Shown here: positions 33,716 to 44,905 of the stretch, one piece after another
Layout: every line of letters starts with the position of its first letter
Position numbering within the stretch: position 1 is the stretch's first letter
Assembly: GCA_003833135.1 (NCBI GenBank)
Contig: QZLH01000015.1
Coordinates: forward strand, 120,472-184,471
Source of the DNA: Oehlia diaphana
Taxonomy: Eukaryota > Glomeromycota > Glomeromycetes > Glomerales > Glomeraceae
Length of the DNA stretch: 64,000 bases
Direction of reading: 5' to 3'
Made by a program: the position numbers and the translations under genes
Notes under the pieces: model-generated
Database searches by the model: none
What the model was told of the DNA's origin: nothing
What the model saw: only the letters and a program-made list of their open reading frames with translations

Positions 33716-35397
33716 TAACTATGCATAAAATATATAACAAAAGGTTATATAATGATAAAGGTGATCTATATAATAAAGTCAATATAAATGAACAAGCAAA
33801 GAAAAGGATTGATCATAAAAAGAAATTAATTAGTGAAAAGTTAATTTCTACTTCAATCAACATTCTTGCATTTCTTTGCTGATAAAACAATTTTGTAATT
33901 TTTAACTGTAACGATTTCATATAACATGTTTTTTAAAAGTTGTAAAACTTTATTTTTAAAATAGAAAATACAGTATTTTATAAAGAAATAAATTATGTAA
34001 TGTGAGTTTCTGCATCATATTATTTCTTTGCTTCTACATTTATAGTAAATTTTTACGGCTATCGCCAATACTACTAATTACAAATCTAGAAAAATAAATA
34101 TTTATTTACATAGATATAATTGTAAAAATCTTTATAATTAAAGTCACATATGTATTACAATTTATAACGTTAAATAGATCTAAAATTTATTAAAATTTTC
34201 TTTGATTATCCAAATTTAATAAATTTAAATAGTCATTATATTTATTCAAATTTATGCACTTTGATCTTGTATTAAATATTTTATTATTAAATAATTTTTT
34301 TTAGAAATTTTAAATTTTTACAAATATATAAATAAATTAAATTCATTACTTTTTATATTTCATTTTGCAAATAGTCATATTTTTACTCTAAAGAAATGTC
34401 AGAATTAAATAATGATATTCTTTATTATGGTCCAATGCAAAAAGATTTGTACATTACTAAAAAAGAACAAGATTTATGCCAAAGAAAAATTTTGTAAAAC
34501 TAAATATAACAGGCTGAAATTTACATATTTATTAATAAATAATTGTCCGAATTTGCTGCTAAAAATTTTTTTTATTATATAATACTTTCTTCTTCCTTAA
34601 AATGAAGTAGTATATCACTAACAGACAACAAAAAACTAATAATAATAAAGTATGCATAATTATCTTTCAAAGGCTAATTTTACAAAAAAAATTATCTGAA
34701 GCTTAAATTATGCAAGTAAGTTGCTAAAACACTAATTGTACTAAAAGTACAGTTGGAAGCATTGTATTAGATTGGAATAAATACAGTGATTGCACATTTA
34801 CACCATATAAAACACTTTGGATAGCCTAATTCAACTTCAAGCATAAAAAACTGGAAGTCAATATTGTTTTTCAAATGAATTACAAAAACTAGAACTATTG
34901 AAACTAGTTTAAATGTATAAGAAAATGGTACCATTTTCTTGCATTAAAATAGCAAAACAATATGATCATAAAATTTTTATATGTCATCTATTACTATGAA
35001 CTACAGCCAATTGATAAGCAATTGTAAAAAGTAAAATTGTAAGATCCTAAATTATTACTTATTTGAAATACACTTTTAAATGTATTAAAAAATGAAGTTA
35101 ATTAAAAAGTGCTTAAAATACCAAGGCATATTTTAGTATATTTTGAGACTAATGAAAATGTAAAATTAATTAATAAGAAATCTAATAATTATAGTGAATC
35201 TAATAATAATGTATAATTTGGTATAATAATGATATTATAATATTTTTAAATATATACTAATAAGATTTATATTAAAAAAAAATGAAATTTAATTTATTAA
35301 AAAATTTTTTATTAACATTTTTTTTGATATACAAATCTTTTTGCACTGGACCATACATTTTACAGGATATCTAATATAAAGGTCATAATGGACTTTT
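33716..35397. other. AT-rich gene-poor stretch
   Basis: No supported gene. There is a perfect 22-bp palindrome at 34919-34940 centred on ggtacc. A short open segment at 34397-34496 (MSELNNDILYYGPMQKDLYI) has no recognisable partner. Confidence 0.4.
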
Positions 35398-35405
35398 GGC
35401 CAAAA

Positions 35406-36238
35406 TAGAGGTAGGCTCCGGTGAAAAACGTCAATCCGGTCATCCGGTCAAATCACGTGATTTTTGCCGATCGTTTCCTTTTTTGGGTCAAATGTTACAC
35501 AAATTTCCAAAAGCGGCATTTCCGTTNNNNNNNNNNNNNNNNNNNNNNNNNNNNNNNNNNNNNNNNNNNNNNNNNNNNNNNNNNNNNNNNNNNNNNNNNN
35601 NNNNNNNNNNNNNNNNNNNNNNNNNNNNNNNNNNNNNNNNNNNNNNNNNNNNNNNNNNNNNNNNNNNNNNNNNNNNNNNNNNNNNNNNNNNNNNNNNNNN
35701 NNNNNNNNNNNNNNNNNNNNNNNNNNNNNNNNNNNNNNNNNNNNNNNNNNNNNNNNNNNNNNNNNNNNNNNNNNNNNNNNNNNNNNNNNNNNNNNNNNNN
35801 NNNNNNNNNNNNNNNNNNNNNNNNNNNNNNNNNNNNNNNNNNNNNNNNNNNNNNNNNNNNNNNNNNNNNNNNNNNNNNNNNNNNNNNNNNNNNNNNNNNN
35901 NNNNNNNNNNNNNNNNNNNNNNNNNNNNNNNNNNNNNNNNNNNNNNNNNNNNNNNNNNNNNNNNNNNNNNNNNNNNNNNNNNNNNNNNNNNNNNNNNNNN
36001 NNNNNNNNNNNNNNNNNNNNNNNNNNNNNNNNNNNNNNNNNNNNNNNNNNNNNNNNNNNNNNNNNNNNNNNNNNNNNNNNNNNNNNNNNNNNNNNNNNNN
36101 NNNNNNNNNNNNNNNNNNNNNNNNNNNNNNNNNNNNNNNNNNNNNNNNNNNNNNNNNNNNNNNNTCTGCATATCCGTGATCGACATCACGTGATCGGATG
36201 AAATGACGGATTGAACGGATGACCGGAGCCTACCTCTA
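35406..36238. mobile_element. hAT-like element with perfect ends, interior is assembly gap
   Basis: The left end tagaggtaggctccggt (35406-35422) and the right end (36222-36238) are exact 17-bp inverted copies. An identical 8-bp direct repeat, ggccaaaa, flanks the element at 35398-35405 and 36239-36246. Eight-base target duplications and TAGNG-type ends are hallmarks of hAT elements. Inside the ends are further inverted phrases such as atcacgtgat. All but about 200 bp is unsequenced (N), so whether a transposase is present cannot be told. Confidence 0.75.
35527..36164. other. Assembly gap (638 N)
   Basis: Every base is N. Translations through it are meaningless. The position within an inverted-repeat element suggests the assembler failed on a palindromic or multicopy interior. 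Confidence 0.99.
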
Positions 36239-36265
36239 GGCCAAAAACACCCCTTTTTGCTAAAA

Positions 36266-36424
36266 CTCAAAAAATCGTTTTTTGTAAATATCTCAGCATC
36301 CAGTGATTCAATTTTAATGAACTTTTTTTTATTTTGTAGCCCTCAATTAGCTCTACAATTTAAAAAAAGTTCATCAAAATTGGACTACTGGATGCCGAGA
36401 TATTTACAAAAAACGATTTTTTGA
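36266..36424. repeat. 159-bp near-perfect hairpin
   Basis: Arms of 65 bp (36266-36330 and 36360-36424) are reverse complements with about six mismatches. Each holds caaaaaatcgttttttgtaa and an atatctc.gcatccagt phrase. The 30-bp loop itself pairs ttgtag with ctacaa, so one continuous foldback can form. It starts 28 bp from the hAT-like element. If transcribed, it would give double-stranded RNA. Confidence 0.8.
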
Positions 36425-38217
36425 GCCCCTGAAAAATGGGCTAATCTGCCGAAAGTGTGACTTATGACCTGTTTTGGAGATATCTAGAGTCCTCATTTTA
36501 CTAAAAGATTTAATTAATACCAATTTAAATAATAAAAAAAATCATAAAAAATCTCTATATTCTTATTTATTAGTGTCTGAACTGTTCAACTGTTACATAA
36601 ACAAGCAAAATTTCAATATCCAAAATTTACTTTTTCTCAATTTTTTTAATATATTGTAATAACTGATAATTAACTGATGGATAAATAATTAACCGATGGA
36701 TAAATAATTAGTTGATAAATACTATTTATAGTTTAGTTTAGTCACAAGATAGTCACATGATAATGAATTTTTTTTATTTTTTTAAATTTTCTAAATTTTT
36801 TTTAGTAGAAAAAGATAGTAGATAATAGAAATAATTATCTTAAAATGTATAAATACAAGTGGTTTTTGATAAGATTTCTGCAATTCAGATTTTAATAAAA
36901 ATTTTATTCGTCCTTGTATTAAAAATATAACACATTCTTTTAGCCTTTTTCTTATGATAAAAAAGTGCAATATTAATTATTTTCATAGAAATATAGAGAA
37001 ATTATTGCAAATTGAAATTTTAGTGAGAAATTTTGATTTTTGTACTAACTTTTATTTTTAACCAAGCATTATTTTACGAACTTTGCATCATATTGGTGGC
37101 AACATAAGGTAAATTTCTATCTTATGGGTGACAGATATCACAATATATATATAAAAAAGCAGCCATTTTAAAAAGTTAGTGTTATTCATATTAGCTATTT
37201 ATTATAGACATAATTTTTTTATTTAAATTAAATATATATTTTTGCTACTTAATACTAATATAAAGTTAAAAATTACTTATTATCTATATAGTAATATAAG
37301 GCCATTTCAAATTAATAAAATCCTTTTTGACTAAAAATTTTGAGGGGAAGGAGATAATTTAAACAAACATGAAAATTAAACATATTAAAAATTTTGGAAA
37401 TTTTTGGTAAAATCAGAAATTCTCAGTACTATTAAATTTTAATAAAGGAGGGGGTATTTTAAACATATTTAAACATATCAAATATATATATTTAAATCAC
37501 CCTTGAATTTTTCAAAAATAGAAGGAGAGATGTTAAATTAAAAATTAAATTGGAACGGCCTAATTAATCAAAAAATTTGTATATTATTAATTATAGAATT
37601 AAAGATTAAGATGATTAAATCATGAAAAGATAAGTATCTACTATTTAGATCTTGGATTAGATTTTTAAAGTAAGAAAATATTAAATAAATCATGTCAGTT
37701 GTATATATATATTATATTTACTAAATAAATAAATTTTTAACCTGCAGTATTGATCATGTGACTTACTATCTTGATAATAATACAATTAGTACATGTAAGT
37801 TATTAGACCATATAGTTGTCTGGATAGTTATTTATACTAGTTATTATTATATATTTCAGACAATTGTTCATTTAAGATATTGGAATTTAGGATTCAAAAA
37901 ATTGAACTTTAGAAAATAAACAGTGATTTAGAAAATTAGATGTTTTAGGAAAATGTTTATTTCAGAAAATTGACATTTAGGTAATGAACTAATTTTAGCA
38001 AAAGTTCAACAATGTATTACCTAATAAATAAAGAATTAGTATTAAGTAGCATTTCTTTTATGTTTACATAATTATATTATAAAAATATGCCGATAATAAA
38101 TCCAGTAAGATATAATTTATTTTCAATAATGAAATTTATTAGAATTGCAAAAATATATATAAATAAAATCTTTCTCATAAATAGTTTAGAATACTTTATA
38201 GTTTTTTTTCAAGTTTT
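36425..38217. other. AT-rich gene-poor stretch
   Basis: No gene recognised. Short ttagaaaat-like words recur near 37880-37985. It is the 3' flank of copy C. Confidence 0.5.
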
Positions 38218-40651
38218 TCATTCTAAATCTTCTAATTTATTTTGTGCTTTTTGATTTCCTTGTTCAGCAGATATTTTATACCAATAAATGGCTTGATTTA
38301 TATCTTGCATATCTTCGTACCAAAGTGCAATATTATATTGAGCCATATCATTTCCTAAATATGCTGCTTTTTGATACAAATTAAATGCTTTTTGTTTATC
38401 AATTTCTGTTCCAATTCCATCATTATAACAGTATCCCAACATTACTATTCCATCTGTATTTTCTCTTTCAGCTGATTTTTTAAATAATTCAAATGCTTTA
38501 TCATCATCTTTTTCAATACCATCCCCATTTATATACATGCGAGCAAGATTATGTTGTGCTATATTATTTCCTAAATTTGCAGCTTTTAAATATGATTCAA
38601 ATGCTTTTTGTTTATTAATTTTTGTTCCAAATCCATTATCATAACAATATCCTAACATTGTTATTCCATCTGAATACTCTTTTTCAGCAGATTTTTTAAA
38701 TAATTTGAAGGCTTCATAATAGTTTCTTTTAGTATTCTTTTCATCCAGATAATAAAGACCAAGATTATACATAGACATTAAGTGACCATTGCTTTCAGCC
38801 TTTTTATACCAATAAACAGATTGTTTTTCATCTTTTTCAATACCTATTCCTTTACCATAAAAACAACCAATCTTAAATTCTCCTAATGTAAAATTTTGAT
38901 CAACTGTTTTTTTATAATATTCAAAAGCCAAAGTTTCATTTTTTAAAGTTCCAATACCAAATTCATAACATCTTCCAACATAGTATTGTGCTAATATATG
39001 ATTATCTTTTGATGCAATAATAAATGATTTAAATGCTTCTTCATAATTTTCATTTTCTATAGTAATTCCATAATAATTAAAATATCCAAATAAGAAAATA
39101 GAATTTGAATTATTTTGAATATCCTTAAGTAAATCATAAATTATTTGTAAATTTATATTATAATAATTAAGATAATCAAGAATAAGTTTTTTTATTATAT
39201 CTGTATTTTTTCCTTCATTTAGGTTTTTAAGAATAAGATCAACCATTTCGTCGATTATTTTGTTGAATTTCTCTTCTAATAAAATTAATGATTTAGTTGT
39301 TTCTTTTACATTTATTTTATCAAATTTTTGAATGATTTGAGATGGTTGATTTGAAATAAATATCATTAATTTTAATCTTTCAACCACTTGATTCATAGTT
39401 GGACGATTATCTGGTTCACTATTCCAACACTCTAAAACGGAATATTAGTATTTTAAAAATGAGTTTTATTAATAAATAATTAAAAATAAAATTATTTAAT
39501 GAATTATAATTGAATTTACCAGTATATAGATTAACGTAATCGGAAGGTGTTTCTGGAATAATCTTTTCCCTTAGACCTTGTGAAATTTCTACAGCTAAAT
39601 TGATATCATATGGATTGTCTTCGGAATAAAAAGGGGGTTTACCACTAGAAATCTCCCATAAAATCATTCCTACACTATAAACATTGCTCTTCTTATCTAA
39701 CGACGGATTTACTTTATTATCAATACTTTTTCGTCTATCAAATCTTTTTGGATCAATATAAGGAATTATTCCTATTGATTGAAGTTTGGATATTTCTTCA
39801 ATTCTTTTCGATAATCCAAAATCAGCAAATTTGATAACATTTCGACGAACCAAAATACTATTGGGGTGCTAGCATTAATAAATAAATATAAATAAAATTA
39901 TTTTTTATAATACAATAAATATAATAATAAATGAATCGTTACCAAATCATGGTGTATAATTCCCTTATCATGTAAACATGATACGGCATAAGCCAATTGA
40001 AGTGCCAGGTTAAACTTATCATTCCAAGTGAGTTTAATCGAATTTCTCTTTAAATAGTTTTGTAGAGTACCACCATTAGCATATTCCATTACTAATAAAT
40101 ATGGTTTTAACTGATCATTCTGATTTTCTAATTAAAAACGAGAAAAAAAAATAAAAATTTTTTTTTTAATACATAAAAGTTTGTAAGAAATAAAATTACG
40201 AAAAATACTAAAAGTAATATTATTAAATATTTATTATACTGTACCTTGAGTGATAGTTGTAACACCATAAAGACGAATAATATTATCATAAAAATCAACT
40301 TCACGATGAAGTTTAAACTAAAATAGAAATTTATATTAAAATATACAGTACATATAAAAGAACGTAGGTTTATGCTTAGTACAATGTTTATTATATTATA
40401 ATTACCTCACAAACAATCTCTTTAATAATTTTATTATTAAAATTATAAAATGATCTCAATACTAAATGTTCACGAAAATTTTTCCAATTTGCACGATAGA
40501 ATTTTCCAATTCCATCGGAACCAATTTCTTTAATGTCCTTAAAATGTTTATATTCATAAAATTTAATATGTTTTTTTGAAATAGCTTCCTCAATCCAATT
40601 AATCCTCTCATTTGAATTATCTATAGCTTCAATTTCGGTACTATAAGACAT
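38218..40651 (-). CDS. Pseudokinase-like domain fused to Sel1 repeats (copy C)
   Basis: Five exons, 40651-40406, 40317-40245, 40127-39943, 39868-39520 and 39431-38218, give 688 residues with the same splice phases as copies A and B. Gly loop is IGSDGIGKF. Beta3 reads LVLRSF with Arg66 at the Lys position. The catalytic loop is HHDLHPNS (165-172): Arg of HRD is His, and the metal-binding Asn position is Ser172, with Asn one place early. DFG is intact (184-186). KKSNVYSVGMILWE and NRPTMNQVVERL close the kinase fold. About eight Sel1 units follow (VGRCYEFGIGT, LGYCYDNGFGT, YNIALWYEDM). The frame is open to the stop. Phosphotransfer seems unlikely; a ligand-gated or protein-binding scaffold is the favoured inference. 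Confidence 0.9.
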
Positions 40652-40730
40652 GATGATTAATATTATTGCGAGAATAAAACTTTTATTGTTTATTTAAATA
40701 TTAAAATAACGCAAATATATGTGATCTTCG

Positions 40731-41011
40731 AAAATAAACGATTCTTTAGTCCGATGGACAAGAATATGTAACACATCGGGTTTCTTCAAAAATCCTTTAG
40801 TCTGATGAACAAGAATATGTAACACATCGGTTTCCTCAAAAAAAAAAAATAAACGATTCCCCTTTATTCTGATGAACAAGAAAGAACATGTAACACATCG
40901 GTTTCTTCAAAAATAAACGATTACCCATTAATCTGATGAACAACACGTCGGTTTTTTCAAAAATAAACGATCCCCCTTTAGTCTGATGAACAAGAATATG
41001 TAACACGTCGT
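40731..41011. repeat. Tandem repeat, five copies of about 50-65 bp
   Basis: Each copy has aaataaacgatt, an agtctgatgaacaagaat phrase, atgtaacacatcgg and ttcttc before the next unit. Copies start near 40733, 40788, 40848, 40911 and 40961. The array lies between the divergent copy C and BTB gene starts, so it is placed within their shared upstream region. Confidence 0.8.
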
Positions 41012-41228
41012 TAAAATTTTTTTATTTGGGTAAACGTGTACACAAAATTGATTAACTGTTAATCACACTTTTTTAATCGTTAAATCTTCAGAAGTATTGA
41101 AGCGAAGCGCCATAATTTAAAGTGGTTTTAAAGTGATTCTACGGTTAACGAATTCATTGTAATGCGGGCTGACAATCTAATCACATCATGTGATTTGTTC
41201 TGAGTACATATTAGTGCACGTCGAATAA

Positions 41229-42485
41229 ATGAATATTTATAAATGGCTTTTGATCACCAAGCACAAATTTTTTTCTTTCTTCTATCGTAAAAAAAGAAAA
41301 ATGGATGAAAGTAACTCGGATGTTTCGGATTACCTGGATGGTTCGGATTTTCCCAATGATACGTCTTTCAAAAAGAATGAAGTAAAATTTTTCAAATATC
41401 CTCAGGAAGTTGCTGATGATTTTGAAAATTTATTTAAAACTAAAGAAGGATATGACGTTATTTTCTACGTTGGTAAAGAATTAAAAGAAATACATGCACA
41501 TTCACTTATTTTACGTGCTAGGTCACAATATTTCCGTACCGCAACAGATTGGAGCGTGAAAGAAAATGGAAAATTTATTTTTAAAAAACCCAATATTTCA
41601 CCTCAATATTTTGAAATTATCTTAAGGTAATTCATATAAAATTATTTCTATTTATATAAAACGATATATTTATATATTGCCATAATTAGGTTTATTTATT
41701 GTGGTGAAGTCAATTTGACGAAACTAAAGGGTCTTGACATACTAAACCTTTTGATTGCAATGGATGAATTTAACATTCCAACGTTAATAACTTGCGTTCA
41801 AAACTACTTAATTGAGCATCAATATAAATTTTTACAACAAAATCCTTCGGAAATTCTTGAAACGGTTTATCAACGTAAAAATTTTACGGATTTATGGAAT
41901 TTTTGTCACGAAAAAATTTGTGAAAAACCAGAAATATTATTTAATTCTGATAAATTTACTAGTTTAAAAGCACCCTTATTAGAATTACTCTTAAAAAGGA
42001 ATGATTTGTCGTTAAATGAAATTGCTATATGGGATAGTTTGATTAAGTGGTGTTTGGCTCAGAATCCATCTATTCAACGAGATGTTAAGAAATGGAATAA
42101 AGATGAAATCACGATTATGGAGAAAACTATTTATAGATTTATTCCTTTAATAAGATTTTATCATATATCATCGGAAGATTTTCTATTAAAAGTATACCCA
42201 TATAAAGTATTATTACCCGAAGATTTGATTAATAACATACTTACTTTTCATATGGCACCAAATAAGCAATCAAACATGAATACACAACCACCTAGAAGTA
42301 CTATACCTCCTAGTGAAACAGTCGCAGCAGACGTAAGCGGAGAAAGCAGTGAAAACAGTGAATATAATTATCCTGTACCTCCTCCTAAACCAAAAAGCAG
42401 AGAAGTAAATTTATATGATAAGTGTGATAAGAGGAAAAGTTTAAAGAGCAGAATAAATGATTTCTTTAGTAAAAAACCAACCTAA
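41229..42485 (+). CDS. BTB-BACK protein without TLDc
   Basis: Two exons, 41229-41626 and 41690-42485, give 397 residues; the 63-bp intron interrupts an Arg codon in front of FIYCGEVN, the same place and phase as in the other BTB genes here. An alternative start at 41301 (MDESNSD) would drop a 24-residue basic/aromatic lead. BTB covers about 60-150 (AHSLILRARSQYF) and BACK about 155-320 (IWDSLIKWCLAQNP, YPYKVLLPEDL). Instead of TLDc the protein ends in a disordered tail with PPRSTIPP, an acidic Ser/Glu patch, PVPPPKPK and a basic end. BTB-BACK proteins usually pair with Cullin-3; the proline-rich tail could recruit SH3- or WW-type partners, which is inference only. Confidence 0.85.
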
Positions 42486-43612
42486 GTAATATTAGCAAAA
42501 TTAAGTCCACTGCTATATTTTTATGATTTGTATCTTTATTCTAAATTTTTATTTATTAAAATTTTTATGTACGTATGTGTATAAATTTATGATTCATTTG
42601 GTCATAGCACTGACTTTTTTTTAATTAGTTCATAACGTTCACCATTAATTTTTTCTACCATTATCTTATGGTAGATTTTGAGCAATATTTATTAATAGCG
42701 CCTGATCGCATACACCAAACTTGATACATAGCTACGAGAAAAAATTATAAAACCATTAAAAAACATTGAAAATTCAATAACAAGAAACAAATTAAAGTAA
42801 ATTCTCTTACGATATCATCCAAAGACTAGTATTGTACTGATTCGCTATTAAAAACTCTAAAGAAACTCTCCTCATTGCACGGATGGGGCCATACTGATTA
42901 CTACCATACTTTACCGGTTTTATAACCTGAAACTGGTACTAAGTTTTCAAAAATATTATAACCGAATGAACCATAATTGTGAAAAAAATGGTTTGTTACT
43001 TAGAAAGGCCATACAAAGTCAGTGGGTGTTTCATAATAAACACACTATAATGTGGATTTCGGATAATTATGATAAAAATTGTTATGAGAAATTAATTAAA
43101 ATTTTATTTCTTCAAAAAAAAAATTAATAATTTCCATTGATTATAATCTCATCTTTCAGCGTAAATTAAATATCCTACTATACAATCATTAATAGATTTT
43201 CACCTCATAAATTATCGTTGCGGTAATAATTAAAATTTCTACCAATACACCAATCAAAATTTCACCCTGATTTTTGCTTTAAAATTTTCACAGATGGAAT
43301 AATTCAATCCTGAAATTATTCGAAGTGATAAATATTGTTAATTACGACATTTTTGCGAAAATCATTTTGACCATTAACGTTTACGCCATTTGCTTTCTCT
43401 GACGCTTTAGTTACATAATTTAACATGACGTCATAGGGAATCGCCAAGTTAATAAGCCACTTTAATCAAAAACTCGTACATTTTTTTTCTACAAAAGTGA
43501 ATTTTTTTTCTGTCCCAAAAGAACTTTCCTGTAAGCTTTCTTGATTATTTTAATTACGCAAAATAGAAATCTCATTTTGTTTTTATTCCTTTACGATATC
43601 ATATTTTCTTTC
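42486..43612. other. Intergenic, nothing recognised
   Basis: AT-rich DNA between two plus-strand genes. No domain or repeat stands out. Confidence 0.4.
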
Positions 43613-43618
43613 ACGCGT
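43613..43618. promoter_or_regulatory. Possible MluI cell-cycle box (ACGCGT)
   Basis: The hexamer acgcgt lies 53 bp before the ATG at 43671. In ascomycete yeasts this is the MBF binding site controlling G1/S genes. A single hexamer in one promoter is weak evidence and its use in this lineage is inferred. Confidence 0.2.
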
Positions 43619-43670
43619 CAACGTTTCTTTTATTAGCTAAAGAAAATCATTCTATTAAATTTTTTTTAAA

Positions 43671-44078
43671 ATGGATAAAAAAAAAACACAAACAAAACAA
43701 CAAGCTACTGAAAACTCTACTTCAGATGCCAGACGTACCAGACATTCTACTCGAATTCAAGAACGCGCTGTGGATGCTACTGCGGTTGTATCTCATAAAG
43801 CAACTATATCAGATGTTCCTAGGACTAGACGAGCTGCACGAAGTACTTCTACTTCTAATTCTTCTAAGAGAAAACATGAGGGAGTTAATGAAAAAGATAA
43901 TACTGCTAATGCAACAAATACAAAACGGTCTAAAAAATTTAAAATTACTGCCTCTTCAAGCAATCTTATTCCTAAACAACCCTCTACTGCTATTGTTCAA
44001 GAAGCTTTAGTAGCTTCACTGGTCGTAATTCAGGATGCCACAGTCCCTCGAGTTACTAAATATAATAAATGTGAATGA
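43671..44078 (+). CDS. Small basic, Ser/Thr-rich protein, unknown function
   Basis: A single exon of 135 codons runs from MDKKKTQTKQ to NKCE. It is rich in Lys, Arg, Ser, Thr and Ala, with RRTRHSTRIQER, RTRRAARS and KRSKKFK, the last two resembling nuclear localisation signals. A short hydrophobic stretch (IVQEALVASLVVIQD) sits near the end. Predicted disorder and basic clusters suggest a nuclear or nucleic-acid-associated role, but no domain is recognised. Codon use differs from random AT-rich background, which is why I accept it as a gene; it could also be the first exon of a longer one. Confidence 0.6.
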   Translation: MDKKKTQTKQQATENSTSDARRTRHSTRIQERAVDATAVVSHKATISDVPRTRRAARSTSTSNSSKRKHEGVNEKDNTANATNTKRSKKFKITASSSNLIPKQPSTAIVQEALVASLVVIQDATVPRVTKYNKCE

Positions 44079-44680
44079 AAACTACAATAACTACAATAAC
44101 TATTGTAATGCCAGATGATTCATTTATTTGTAAAAATGACTCAAATGACACAATCAATAAAAGCCATGTTATTAGATTATCTAATGTTATATTCTTAAAG
44201 CCTTTGAATTATCAAACAAACAATTGACAATATCCTTTTAAAGTTTAAGTAGTAAGGAAGTACGGTAATATATCATAAGTAGCAAGGAAAGTAATTGCTT
44301 ATTAATTATAGAAATAATGTTATGAAAAATGTGAATCAAAGATGCAATCATTTAACAAAATTTATATAGACAAAGTTTGATAAAATATGTATAGCAAGAG
44401 ATTTAAACTCTGATATTAAATATATTTTAATTTGTTGGCTGGACTTGCTCGTTTAATAAAATCAGTGAAGATTGGTTGTTGTTAAAATATCTTTGCATAT
44501 ATTCATGACAAATGTACGAAGTAAATAAAGTGATATACCTTTTTTTTTTTGAAAAAAAAAGACGGATTATAAATTAAGAAATCATTTTTATAATATAGTA
44601 CCAGATATTTAAGAAAAAAAAAGAAATAACTAGTTTTCTATCAGATAACCTTAATGTATTAAGTTGAAGTACCCATCGGG

Positions 44681-44905
44681 TCAACCCACTTTTTTCTTAT
44701 CTAAACTTTTAACAATAAACAGTAATAATAAAAGAATTATTGAAAGAATGAACACTAAAAAATATGAAAAAATACAGCTATGAACAATTAAATGTATGCC
44801 TTCTTGCATGAATATACTTATAAAAATTATAAAAATTATTCCAAACTTCTGTAACAATTTTCTTGGCTTCGGAAATAATTTCTGCTTTCCATTCATTATT
44901 TTCAT
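44681..44905 (-). CDS. Possible small membrane protein
   Basis: A 74-codon frame has a basic start (MKIMNGKQKLFPKPRKLL), two hydrophobic segments (about residues 22-34 and 43-66) and a basic end (KSLDKKKVG). Arrangement fits a two-pass membrane peptide. AT-rich DNA readily gives such hydrophobic frames by chance, and no homologue is recognised. Confidence 0.25.
   Translation of the reverse strand: MKIMNGKQKLFPKPRKLLQKFGIIFIIFISIFMQEGIHLIVHSCIFSYFLVFILSIILLLLLFIVKSLDKKKVG

Noticed and set aside
35396..36270. Long open frames on both strands
   Set aside because: They run through 638 N; only 10-40 real residues at each end, no coding evidence.
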